64,000 bases of DNA from Hahella chejuensis KCTC 2396. Its GTDB lineage: Bacteria > Pseudomonadota > Gammaproteobacteria > Pseudomonadales > Oleiphilaceae. Location: positions 4,238,581 to 4,302,580 of the forward strand of contig NC_007645.1 of the NCBI RefSeq assembly GCF_000012985.1. Direction: 5' to 3'. Positions 50,756 to 58,750 of the stretch are shown piece after piece (within the stretch, counting starts at the first letter, position 1; every line of letters begins with the position of its first letter). The notes under the pieces are model-generated. The model saw only the letters and a list, made by a program, of their open reading frames with translations. It did not search any database and was not told where the DNA came from. A program made the position numbers and the translations under genes.

Positions 50756-50802
50756 GACTCATCGCGCATTCAGGGAATAGTTATTAATCAGGACGTTTCC
50801 AA

Positions 50803-52542
50803 TCACCAGCCGCCGCGAGTGGCGTTGATCAGGTCACTGTTGAATACCGTATTGCTTCCGGGCTGCCACTCAATTCCCGCCCCCGGATTGTTTTCATCCC
50901 GTTTCAGGCATTTCCATTCGATCTGTGTTCCCATGGGTACAGAGATGACGCCGCTCCACACGGGATAGGCGGTGGGCTCCAGTTTAACTGCGCCTGCCGG
51001 GCTCCAGCCGCCCAGTTCGGGGAGGTCGCCAACAGCATAAACGCTTTGTCCCCATTGGGTTTGGCCGTTATCGCAGGTAAAAGAGACATCCACCCTTTGT
51101 GACTGACACTGCGGGCAATCCGCCACTCTCGCCTCCACATGCATCGCCATGGCGTCGCGGCCGGCGACATTGACGGACGCATAGCCCGCACTGTCTACAA
51201 AGACGGTAGGTCCGGTGCAGACGCCTTTGACGTAATCGCCATGCAGAATGTCGCAGTATTCTCCCGCCGGCAAACCGGTATCCAGCGAGGCGCTCCAAGC
51301 TCCAGTGTCATTGTTCAGCGCCACAAAGCCAAGTCCGCCGCGCCCAAACGCCAGTCGATTGTCGCCGTCGCGGGACACATTAGAGATATAAGCGTTGGCG
51401 GCGGTGGCCTGGCGGAATTTCGCCATATTGCCGATCCCGCCCCAGCGGTGTTCGCATACCCAGTCCACACCGCAGGCGCCGGCGGTGTGCGGCCCTGAGT
51501 TGGGTGGCCCCTGATCATGATTATTGAAGTAATAACTGGACATCACTCTGGGATAACCGTAGGGGTAAGCGAGCATGAAAATATGCGCGAGATAGTACAT
51601 GCCCTGAGGATCATTCCAGGTCAGCGCCCATTCCGGGTGCTGGCGTTGGTCGTCATGATTGGCGACGAACACCATGGCGTCGCTGCTGGCCACGCGACCG
51701 TCCCATTGAGAGAAATCAATCAGATTCGCCATGCGCCCATTGCGAAAATGCCAGGCCAGATCCCGCTCCATTTGAAACTCGGTGACATCGGCGATATGGG
51801 TGTACATCTCCGGTTGCACCGCCTCTCCAGACGCCCGGATCACTTCCTGAAAGATATAGGGAGAGCCTTGAACGCGACCGACGATATTCTCTATATCCGC
51901 AGGCGGCATGTGCTTGGCGGCGTCGATACGAAAGCCTTTCACGCCCAGCCTCATCAGGTCGTTGATGTAATCCGCAATTTTTCCGCGCACATAATCGCTC
52001 TCTGTCTTTAAATCTTTCAAACCCACCAGATCGCAATTCCAGACCTGATTGGCGTCGCCATAGTTGATGCCGCCGCAGTTCCAGTTATGGAAGTCATTGA
52101 CGCCATAGGGGACGTCAGGAAAGTCGAACCCGGTGGACGCCATATGATTGATCACCAGATCCGCATACACATCCACCCCCGCCGCCGCGCACCGTTGCGT
52201 CATGTTCTGGAAACGCTCCCGGTCGCCGCTACGACTGTTCAACACATAGCTGACAGGCTGATAGCGGGTCCACCATTGCGCGCCCCCGATGTGGGCCTGC
52301 GGCGGCGACACCTGCACTGCCGTAAATCCTTTGGGTCCCAGATACTGCTCACATTCCTGCGCAATATCCTCCCAGCTCCATTCGAATAAATGCACCATTA
52401 CCGAGGCATGACGATTCACTTCGCCATAGCCATTACCGGCGGCGCAAAGCGCTCCCGCGCAGACTGAAGCAAAAATAAATCGCTTCATGCCCTCGCCCAG
52501 CCTGTTATCGCCATTCTTGTTGTTCACGTTATCCATGACCAT
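50803..52542 (-). CDS. Secreted alpha-amylase (GH13, animal type) with CBM20 starch-binding domain
   Basis: 579 aa. The ATG at 52542 follows GGGAGAG at a good distance; a second ATG at 52488 (MKRFIFASVCAGALCAAG) gives a cleaner signal peptide, so the N-terminal extension is uncertain. The barrel holds VMVHLFEWSWEDIAQEC, DLVINHMAS, GFRIDAAKHM (catalytic Asp, chloride Arg), IFQEVIRA (Glu) and FVANHDDQ (Asp). The sequence resembles the chloride-dependent animal-type group. Residues about 480-579 form a CBM20 domain (SVYAVGDLPELGGWSPAGAV). It hydrolyses extracellular starch. A 12-bp tip of the hairpin repeat (50781-50792) lies just past the stop. Confidence 0.9.
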   Translation of the reverse strand: MVMDNVNNKNGDNRLGEGMKRFIFASVCAGALCAAGNGYGEVNRHASVMVHLFEWSWEDIAQECEQYLGPKGFTAVQVSPPQAHIGGAQWWTRYQPVSYVLNSRSGDRERFQNMTQRCAAAGVDVYADLVINHMASTGFDFPDVPYGVNDFHNWNCGGINYGDANQVWNCDLVGLKDLKTESDYVRGKIADYINDLMRLGVKGFRIDAAKHMPPADIENIVGRVQGSPYIFQEVIRASGEAVQPEMYTHIADVTEFQMERDLAWHFRNGRMANLIDFSQWDGRVASSDAMVFVANHDDQRQHPEWALTWNDPQGMYYLAHIFMLAYPYGYPRVMSSYYFNNHDQGPPNSGPHTAGACGVDWVCEHRWGGIGNMAKFRQATAANAYISNVSRDGDNRLAFGRGGLGFVALNNDTGAWSASLDTGLPAGEYCDILHGDYVKGVCTGPTVFVDSAGYASVNVAGRDAMAMHVEARVADCPQCQSQRVDVSFTCDNGQTQWGQSVYAVGDLPELGGWSPAGAVKLEPTAYPVWSGVISVPMGTQIEWKCLKRDENNPGAGIEWQPGSNTVFNSDLINATRGGW

Positions 52543-52699
52543 GTCAGCTCTCCCGCAAGCTTATTATTGTTAACTCCTTGCATGGATAGCCTGCTGCGAC
52601 TCGACAGCAGAGCGCATCCACGGATTTACATTAGTCGTGACTACGTGAGCGAGCATCCGTCCGAGTTGGTTTTAGAGGGGGAATTTGAGGGGGATATTG

Positions 52700-52722
52700 G
52701 GGAGTCACGAATCATGACTCCC
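52700..52722. terminator. Hairpin downstream of the membrane-protein gene at 52742
   Basis: GGGAGTCA-CGAATCA-TGACTCCC forms an 8-bp stem with a 7-nt loop, about 20 nt past the stop of the minus-strand gene ending at 52742. No T tract is seen. Confidence 0.45.
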
Positions 52723-52741
52723 GGGGAGGTGTGTGGAATTA

Positions 52742-53323
52742 TCAGTCCAGAATGGCGGTGTATTGCGCTAGCACGCCTAACACGACCACGCCCCAGATAG
52801 CGATGCCGAGAAGGATAAACAGAATATTCCAGGGGCTGAAGCGACTGTTGCTCTCCCCGTCAGGGTCCTGATTGACGCGGTTTGCATGTGTTTGCGCCTC
52901 GTACAGCGTGTAAAGAGGGATGATAGACGTCGCAAGCAGCACAATATCCCAAACGCCAAAAACATCGCTCGTCGGCATACGGGCGATGAGCTCGCCCCCA
53001 ACCGTCATCAGCACATACAAGGTCGCCAGCACGGCGTGAGCGCCCCAGCCTCCCAGGCCCTGTTCCTGATGACGGTTGGCGATATGTTTGAAAAGAGAGT
53101 GCGTGAAGAAGATATTAAAGATGGAGCGCCATACCGGCGCTACTTTAAGACCTTCGTGAACCTGCAGCGCTTTCCAGTGTTTGTAAAACCAGTAGAGGCG
53201 ATAAAAACCCAGCGTAGCAATGTATAAGACAATCAGCTTGGTAATTGATGTGGTGAAAAAGGGAGTTGAAGATTCGCCGTGCGTATCCAGCTCGGCCTGC
53301 GGCGCCTGATACGGGTTTTCCAT
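52742..53323 (-). CDS. Membrane protein of unknown function (DUF4234-like)
   Basis: 193 aa from the ATG at 53323, which has AGAGG 7 nt upstream and gives MENPYQAPQAELDTHGESS, a known type of cytoplasmic lead in this group. Four or five membrane segments follow: LIVLYIATLGFYRLYWFYKH, AVLATLYVLMTVGGELIARM, DIVLLATSIIPLYTLYEA and NILFILLGIAIWGVVVLGVL. The FYRLYWFYKHWK stretch is typical of DUF4234-like proteins. No function is known. It is monocistronic, downstream of the anti-sigma/sigma pair on the same strand. Confidence 0.65.
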   Translation of the reverse strand: MENPYQAPQAELDTHGESSTPFFTTSITKLIVLYIATLGFYRLYWFYKHWKALQVHEGLKVAPVWRSIFNIFFTHSLFKHIANRHQEQGLGGWGAHAVLATLYVLMTVGGELIARMPTSDVFGVWDIVLLATSIIPLYTLYEAQTHANRVNQDPDGESNSRFSPWNILFILLGIAIWGVVVLGVLAQYTAILD

Positions 53324-53442
53324 GGTACTGCCTCTGAATTTCTGAGAATAAAAAATGCGCGGGCTGATCATGACTGATCAGATTCCGCGCAATTCTATTC
53401 ATCTAGCTCAGTTTGTCCAGCTTTACTCAGGACGCCAGCCTT

Positions 53443-54201
53443 TTAGCTCTTCCAGGCGTTCAGCTGGACGCAGGGGCCTTCAAAGGCGACGGCGGCGACA
53501 TCCAGCGTGGCGGGGTTGTCATTGATCAACAGACGGCTGCTGTTGGCGATGACTTTCCATTCCGCAGAGGTCAGCGTCCAGTTCTCTTTGCCGGAGTCAA
53601 TCTGCCCCAGATACACCAGACTGTGGTCATCCATCTTTTCCGCCCACAAATGCAACGGGCCTGAAGGTTTATCCTGGAAGCGCTTGGACCACTGGGTCAC
53701 CAGCTGAGAGGTTCCCGGCTCCTCGCCTTTGTAGGCGGAGATCACCAGCGCCACCTGGCCATTGCGGCTCATCGGCGCCATATAGTCAGCCCCTCGTCCC
53801 GGCGCGCCGCCCATGACGTTCCATAACAACGCCGCAGCGAACACCACTGACGCCACCGTTCCCGCCATCGCAGAGAAACGCCACACGGCGAGGTTTTCCC
53901 AGAAGCTGGCCAGCCAGCTGGTTTTGGCGACCGGCGCCTGCGCCCTTTGCGGTTTCGCGGCAGGCGCTGTGGCGGCGTCTATTTTCGCCCACAGATCCGC
54001 AGGCGGTTGTTGCGCCGGCAGACTCTCCTGCATCGGCGTCATCAAATCTGACCAATGGGCCACCGCCGTATCCATTTCACGATAGTCGCGCATCAGGGTT
54101 TCCATGCGTCGACGTACTCGGGCGCTCATCGCCCCCGCCACATATTGACTCGCCAGATGGTCGCAAACTGTGGCGTTTTTATATCTCATGCTTCGAGACA
54201 T
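53443..54201 (-). CDS. RskA-like anti-sigma factor
   Basis: 252 aa. A cytoplasmic N-terminus (about 1-100, CDHLASQYVAGAMSARVRRR is the zinc-finger-like anti-sigma domain start) is followed by one membrane helix (FSAMAGTVASVVFAAALLWN, near 110-130) and an extracytoplasmic RskA domain ending in VYLGQIDSGKENWTLTSAEW and LDVAAVAFEGPC. RskA-type proteins hold the sigma factor until cleaved by proteases. It overlaps the sigma gene by 16 nt, as usual for such pairs. The C-terminal Cys could serve redox sensing, which is only a guess. Confidence 0.85.
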   Translation of the reverse strand: MSRSMRYKNATVCDHLASQYVAGAMSARVRRRMETLMRDYREMDTAVAHWSDLMTPMQESLPAQQPPADLWAKIDAATAPAAKPQRAQAPVAKTSWLASFWENLAVWRFSAMAGTVASVVFAAALLWNVMGGAPGRGADYMAPMSRNGQVALVISAYKGEEPGTSQLVTQWSKRFQDKPSGPLHLWAEKMDDHSLVYLGQIDSGKENWTLTSAEWKVIANSSRLLINDNPATLDVAAVAFEGPCVQLNAWKS

Positions 54202-54761
54202 TGTTTTAACTCCTGCAGTCCGCGTCTGATCCAGGCTTTGATCGTCCCTAATGGGCGCTCTAGCCGAGTTTCCAGTTCGCCGTGGCTGTATCCGTGGATA
54301 TAAGACAATAAAATCGCTTTACGAGGCTCTTCATTCAGTTTTTCAAGGCACTGCCTCATGCCTTCCTGGTCCGCCAGCCCGCACCCCTCGCCAGCCAGAT
54401 CCGCCATCAACGGCTCCACATCATCCATGAGATCTTCACGCTTGCGCTGTCTGCTTTTCAGCTTGTCCAGCGCAGCGTTGCGGGTGAGCACGCAGAGCCA
54501 GCCCCAGGCGGACCCGGCTCCCGAATACTGCGATGCTTGCCGCCACAGCTTCATATACACTTCCTGCAACAGGTCGGCGGCTTCGCCCTCATCTTGCAAT
54601 ATGCGCATGGCGACGCCCATTAGCCTGGCGCCGGTTAAATCATACAGACGCTTCAGCGCGGCTCGGTCCTGGTCTACGATGCGGCGCAACAGCGGCGACA
54701 GCTCCACAGACCAATCTGTGTCGGTTGCGGTCTTCAAAGACGGCTCCTGAATTGAATTCAC
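54186..54761 (-). CDS. ECF sigma factor (SigK-like)
   Basis: 191 aa. Region 2 has DRAALKRLYDLTGARLMGVA and LLQEVYMKLWRQASQYSGAG; the DNA-binding end of region 2 is WLCVLTRNAALDKLKSRQRK; region 4 has LSYIHGYSHGELETRLERPL with GTIKAWIRRGLQELKQCL. This is a group 4 sigma factor of the SigK/RpoE kind. The GTG at 54761 is taken as start, with GGGGGA upstream. Its anti-sigma gene follows directly. Upstream, across a repeat copy, is a COG4315 lipoprotein, a common companion in proteobacterial sigK-rskA loci. Confidence 0.87.
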   Translation of the reverse strand: MNSIQEPSLKTATDTDWSVELSPLLRRIVDQDRAALKRLYDLTGARLMGVAMRILQDEGEAADLLQEVYMKLWRQASQYSGAGSAWGWLCVLTRNAALDKLKSRQRKREDLMDDVEPLMADLAGEGCGLADQEGMRQCLEKLNEEPRKAILLSYIHGYSHGELETRLERPLGTIKAWIRRGLQELKQCLEA

Positions 54762-54870
54762 CTGATCGATTCCCCCGAAGGTTCCCAGGCATTATATCCA
54801 GGTAGCCGCCGCATACCAGTCGGACTTGGGGTTTGCGACGAATTTTCGGTTCTGCGCTCCCGTAACGAGA

Positions 54871-54976
54871 CGCCTGCGTGCGCCTGCGCGGCTAGCCGCG
54901 AGAGACAGGGCCTGACATGCGCAGGTCCTATCGCTGCAGACAAATAGAAGGAAGCTATTCGTCTGCCTGATTAATA
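54871..54976 (+). repeat. Partial hairpin repeat between sigma and lipoprotein genes
   Basis: Contains the CGCGGCTAGCCGCG stem, the damaged CAGGGCCTGA stem and the CAGACAAATAG/CTATTCGTCTG stem, and ends GCCTGATTAATA. The left part with the ATGGCAATG end is missing. It supplies the TAA of the COG4315 lipoprotein gene (54971-54973) and separates that gene from the sigma factor gene. Confidence 0.85.
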
Positions 54977-55414
54977 GTAACTGCTGCTGTTGTAATTGCT
55001 TTGCTTGTGGCTTTTCGCCGAGTCCATTTTCACTGTGAACCAGACGTCCTTGACGCCATGACCCGTTACGTCACCAGGCGCGCGGTCGCCAACCCAGAAG
55101 TACAGCGGCTTGCTCTCATACGCCCACTGTTTGGAGCCGTCAGCGCGGGTAATGATGGTGAATTTACCGGTATCGTGCGCGGATGGACCCGCCATGAATG
55201 GAGGCCAGTTTTCCGCACAGCCGCCATTACAGTTGGAGACGCCTGCTGCATCCTTGGTGAAGGTGTACAGCGTCATGCCCTGTTTGCTGGTCATGACGGA
55301 GCCAAGTGACGTATCTCTGCTGGAAACCGGCTCGCCTGCATGATTTTCAGAGTTAGCGGCGCAAGCAGTCAGCATCATTGCAGCAGTCAGAACGGCAAGG
55401 CTTTTGAATTTCAT
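54971..55414 (-). CDS. COG4315-type secreted-repeat lipoprotein
   Basis: 147 aa. The signal ends MMLTACAAN (lipobox, Cys 18). Two copies of the secreted-repeat pattern are visible: GMTLYTFTKDAAGVSNCNGG with CAENWPPFM and a second, KPLYFWVGDRAPGDVTGHGV and VKDVWFTVKMD. This is the COG4315/PF03640 family; Cys residues support a structural role. AGGAGA is 8 nt before the ATG. The frame stops in the tip of the repeat at 54976, so the last residues (SSSYY) may be altered. It sits with an ECF sigma and anti-sigma pair, and is likely their target. Confidence 0.83.
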   Translation of the reverse strand: MKFKSLAVLTAAMMLTACAANSENHAGEPVSSRDTSLGSVMTSKQGMTLYTFTKDAAGVSNCNGGCAENWPPFMAGPSAHDTGKFTIITRADGSKQWAYESKPLYFWVGDRAPGDVTGHGVKDVWFTVKMDSAKSHKQSNYNSSSYY

Positions 55415-55597
55415 AATTGGCGTCTCCTAAGTGACTATTTTGGGGTTTTGAATGTCTTCACTTATCAAGACGACGCCAGTTATCAATTTGGATGCATAAA
55501 AATAAAAAAATTTATTAAAACCGGATTCGGCGGCTATATTTGTAAATGAGAAGATCTCTCACTATTGGATATTCAAATAAGAAAAAGGAGACTGATC

Positions 55598-56308
55598 ATG
55601 ACACCCAAGGCCTATTTCGGCATTGCCCTCATAACAGCCACACTGGGTCTCTCCACCTGGCTGCTGGGAGGCTCCTCCTCCCCGTCTCCATCCGACACAC
55701 ACACGAGCACGCCTCCCGAAACCACTGTCGCAGTCAACGACGCCAACGCTTTTCTTCCCATCGGCATGCAAAACTTTTCCGCCCAGGCGCGCCCTTCCAG
55801 TCTCAGCCAAAGCCAGGACACCCTATTAGAAGACCAGGCTCTGGAGCGTTATGCGGAATACCAATCCTACTTCGACTACGGACGCGATTATCGCGAGCTG
55901 CTGCAACACGCAGAGCAAATGGACAGCGCCACCCGTCGGGAAAAATTCTCCCGCGCGGAACAAAATATCGACCGCCTGGAAAAAGAGCACAAGCTCTCCG
56001 CGGCGGAAGCCTTGATCATGAAACTGGCGCTATTAAAAATCACCCCCAATGATCCTGAAGCCAAAGCCAGAGGAATGGAGTTGATACAGCAGTACAAACA
56101 GGCGGGCGAGGCGCGCATGCAGGAGTTCAAGGACAATCCGGACCCGCGTTTCGCCGAGTACAAGAAACGCGAGGCGGAAATCGTGAAGGAAGTGCTGGCG
56201 ATGACCCATTACCCCAACGGACTCAGCCGCGACGATTACCTCGCCCAGCGTCTGAACGAGGAACTCAGGCAGGCTTACGCGCTGGATAATCACGGGTCTG
56301 CGAATTAA
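55598..56308 (+). CDS. Secreted or membrane-anchored helical protein of unknown function
   Basis: 236 aa from the ATG at 55598 with AAGGAG 7 nt upstream. The N-terminus is a membrane anchor or signal (YFGIALITATLGLSTWLLGG), then a Ser/Thr/Pro-rich linker and a long charged helical region (REKFSRAEQNIDRLEKEHKL, FAEYKKREAEIVKEVLAMTH). The short pattern ERYAEYQSYFDYGRDYRELL is faintly reminiscent of lipase chaperones, but their FDYYLSxxGE box is absent, so I do not call it one. It converges with a secreted hydrolase gene across a terminator. Confidence 0.5.
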   Translation: MTPKAYFGIALITATLGLSTWLLGGSSSPSPSDTHTSTPPETTVAVNDANAFLPIGMQNFSAQARPSSLSQSQDTLLEDQALERYAEYQSYFDYGRDYRELLQHAEQMDSATRREKFSRAEQNIDRLEKEHKLSAAEALIMKLALLKITPNDPEAKARGMELIQQYKQAGEARMQEFKDNPDPRFAEYKKREAEIVKEVLAMTHYPNGLSRDDYLAQRLNEELRQAYALDNHGSAN

Positions 56309-56366
56309 TCCTGCGCATAATATAACGTTAGCCTTCCCATCCAGCCCAACTTCATCAAACAGAGAA

Positions 56367-56386
56367 AAGCCCCCGATCGGGGGCTT
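56367..56386 (-). terminator. Rho-independent terminator after the hydrolase gene
   Basis: AAGCCCCCGATCGGGGGCTT is a perfect 20-nt palindrome with a GC-rich stem, followed on the minus strand by TTTTC. It lies about 35 nt past the stop of the gene at 56420, so it terminates that minus-strand gene; the plus side has a weaker run. Confidence 0.85.
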
Positions 56387-56419
56387 GCTCAGGCGTACAA
56401 AGTCACTGCCCGGAACTGT

Positions 56420-57823
56420 TTACAGCAACTGATCCAGCAACCAGTACAGCAGGTTGAAGCCTTTCTGATAATCGCTGACGGAGTCTTCTTCCGAAGCGGA
56501 CATGACCGGGCCGGAGCCTTCCATCACGTTATTCACGAAGTCGCCCAGCTCCAATCCGTCTTCCTGAATGTCCGCGTTGTTGAACTCGATGATGCTGGTG
56601 CAATGGCTTTCATTCACATCGCGGAAACGCGGAATGTAGTAGCCCCAGTTATCATAGCCGTCCAGCGACGTCATCAGGTGACTGGTGTCTTTGTACCAAC
56701 GCTGATGAATTTTCTGCTTACGCTTCTCTGCATCGGGCTCGTTATTAATGTCGTCATAGAAACGCTCATAGGAATAGGAAGAGTAATTGAGGTCATCCCA
56801 GAAGTGCGTATGACCCAGACGATCGTTTGGATAGTATTCGCCCAGGGCTGTGTACAGAGTACCCAGGTCGTTCAAGTCCAGTGACGGCAGCTCGTTTTGG
56901 AGGTAGTACAAAGGCCCGTCGCCATCGCCGTCCAGACCCCACACATTGCGAATGGTGTTCTGCAGTTTGAGGGAGGGATATTCTTCTTCCGAGCCAGTCA
57001 CCGGCGCCGGGAAGATAGGGCCGGAGTCGTTGATCAGGTAGGCCTTGCCTGGCGCCATATCGCGGCGAACCGGGTGATAGTTGGCGAAAGAACCCGCGCC
57101 GCCGGCGCTGCATCCGGTCATCAGCATTTGTCCGGAACGCTCCAGGTTGTTCTTCAGCCACGCCACCACTGCGCGCATATTGCGCACGCCGTTATGCCGC
57201 CACACCAGCGGGTCATTTTCGCCAGTGGGGTCCTCGTAGATCGCGACCTTGTCGCCGGTGTAGATATCCCCGGTGCAGTAGGGAATGTACACCATGTTCC
57301 AGTTCTGGGTTTTGGTGCGGGTCCAGGGATGCAGACGGAACACGAACGGGCTCACCAGACTGGCGGAGGGGTTCTGCAAGCTCATGTAGTCATCGGGAAT
57401 GCCGTTGGGATTTCGGGCGCCGCGAATGCCGGTCTGGCCGGTGCAGCTTTCATAATCCCAGCAGGCGCCGCCGCCTTCCATATAAATCACTGTGTTGCTG
57501 GTATGCGCCACGCGATTGACGAAGAACTTATAAGGCGAGCCGTTGCCGCAGATTGCGCCGGTGTCCGGGTGTAGTTGAATGGTCTGCCATTGCAGATAGG
57601 CGCCAGGGTTGAAACCGTCGGCGACTTCGGAGGGGTTGGGCGTCAAGGGATACTGCGCTGCGTTTTGCTGCTCCTGCGTGACCGGGTTATCCGCCCCCCG
57701 GGGCCAGATCAGATTGCCCAGGGTATCCCAGAATGAGTAGTCGCCCATTTCTGCGGATACGCCAACTGAACTGCCAAGAAGACCTAGAAATACCGCTGTT
57801 TTTATTTTTGTTCTGGATTGCAT
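56420..57823 (-). CDS. Secreted pectin-acetylesterase-like hydrolase (PAE/Notum family)
   Basis: 467 aa from the ATG at 57823, with GGAGG 8 nt upstream; the frame is open for 42 codons above it, partly inside repeat sequence. A signal peptide (TAVFLGLLGSSVGVSA) is followed by the PAE/Notum fold: VIYMEGGGACWDYESCTG (oxyanion region) and LMTGCSAGGAGSFANY with the nucleophile Ser. The His and Asp of the triad are expected in GYDNWGYYIPRF and following regions but I do not pin them. It probably deacetylates polysaccharide or another ester outside the cell. Well-supported terminator downstream. Confidence 0.82.
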   Translation of the reverse strand: MQSRTKIKTAVFLGLLGSSVGVSAEMGDYSFWDTLGNLIWPRGADNPVTQEQQNAAQYPLTPNPSEVADGFNPGAYLQWQTIQLHPDTGAICGNGSPYKFFVNRVAHTSNTVIYMEGGGACWDYESCTGQTGIRGARNPNGIPDDYMSLQNPSASLVSPFVFRLHPWTRTKTQNWNMVYIPYCTGDIYTGDKVAIYEDPTGENDPLVWRHNGVRNMRAVVAWLKNNLERSGQMLMTGCSAGGAGSFANYHPVRRDMAPGKAYLINDSGPIFPAPVTGSEEEYPSLKLQNTIRNVWGLDGDGDGPLYYLQNELPSLDLNDLGTLYTALGEYYPNDRLGHTHFWDDLNYSSYSYERFYDDINNEPDAEKRKQKIHQRWYKDTSHLMTSLDGYDNWGYYIPRFRDVNESHCTSIIEFNNADIQEDGLELGDFVNNVMEGSGPVMSASEEDSVSDYQKGFNLLYWLLDQLL

Positions 57824-57890
57824 TGTCTTTTCCTCCATTAATTGGAAACGCAATTCAATCCAGTCTCTCCTACCGGCTTCGCTCCTGTTT

Positions 57891-58040
57891 TTATTAATCA
57901 GGCAGACAAATAACCTCCTTCTATTTGTCTGCAACGACAGAGCCTGCACACGTCAGGCCCTGTCTCCCGCGGCTGGACGCCGCGCAGGCGCATCCATGCG
58001 CCTGATTATTAACATGCCAATATCATTGCCATATTAATAA
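57891..58040 (-). repeat. Full copy of the ~150-bp hairpin repeat element (inverted)
   Basis: Starts TTATTAATCAGGCAGACAA and ends TTGCCATATTAATAA. It fills much of the 356-nt gap 57824-58179; I see nothing else there apart from the promoter region of the hydrolase gene and unassigned sequence 58041-58179. Confidence 0.93.
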
Positions 58041-58179
58041 AAGAAAAAAGTATTGTCGCCGACCTTGGCTCGCCGGTAATGCAGGGACCGCTAACTGGAT
58101 AGCTGAAAGGCTAGTCGGGGATCAAGGGTTACGCAAATTTAATTTAACGGCGTTTACTTAGTTTGGCCGTTGGGAGGCC

Positions 58180-58734
58180 CTACCTGGAGGGTCGGGGGCC
58201 GCCTACGGCAAGGGCGCAGGCCAGCGTTATCGCCTGCCAAACGGGGAAAATCGCCACACTCTCCCAAAAGCCATGCCAGACGGCGTCTTTGGCGGCCTCC
58301 GGCAGACTGTTGATCAACACGAAGTCCACTACGCCGCCCGCGGCGCCAGCCAGAGTGAATGACGCCAAAAAGATCATCCAGGCGCGCATACGCCAGGCGA
58401 GGATGACGCCGATGGCGGTGACGCAAGCGCCCACCGCGCCCATCAGCGCCAGTGACACCACCTCCCAGGAAGCGATAAAGAACAGGAAGCATAAACGCCA
58501 ACCCAGAATCGTGCCGGCGATAACAATCAACAGCGTCAGCCCCTTGCGCTCGGCGTTCCAGCCCCGTAGCCAGGCGCCGAGGCAGATCGCGGCGCCAAAC
58601 ACGCCGCCGGGCATCCAGTAGTTCACCCAGAGGGCGTCGCTGGCATCCGCCAGCTCCAGCAAGACGCCAATGCCAGCGATAACCAGACCGGAAATGAGGC
58701 CAATAAGCGCGCCGAAGCTGAGATCTTTGTTCAT
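58180..58734 (-). CDS. Multi-pass membrane protein of unknown function
   Basis: 184 aa from the ATG at 58734 (MNKDLSFGALIGLISGLVIA), 16 nt after the stop of the periplasmic binding protein gene. It has five or six membrane helices, for example VFGAAICLGAWLRGWNAER, LTLLIVIAGTILGWRLCFLF and FLASFTLAGAAGGVVDFVLI. No family is recognised. Because it directly follows a solute-binding-like gene, they may be cotranscribed, but it does not look like an ABC permease (no EAA loop). Function unknown. Confidence 0.65.
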   Translation of the reverse strand: MNKDLSFGALIGLISGLVIAGIGVLLELADASDALWVNYWMPGGVFGAAICLGAWLRGWNAERKGLTLLIVIAGTILGWRLCFLFFIASWEVVSLALMGAVGACVTAIGVILAWRMRAWMIFLASFTLAGAAGGVVDFVLINSLPEAAKDAVWHGFWESVAIFPVWQAITLACALAVGGPRPSR

Positions 58735-58750
58735 GCCGGGACGTCCGTTC

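Noticed and set aside
52567-52800. 77-codon plus-strand ORF
   Set aside because: Runs into the antisense of the membrane-protein gene and across a hairpin; no start signal.
55598-56308. Lipase chaperone (LifO) call
   Set aside because: Only a faint local resemblance; the family's FDYYLSxxGE box is absent and no lipase is adjacent.
57891-58040. Repeat copy as a tRNA-linked or attachment site
   Set aside because: No tRNA gene, integrase or direct flanking duplication is visible at any copy.
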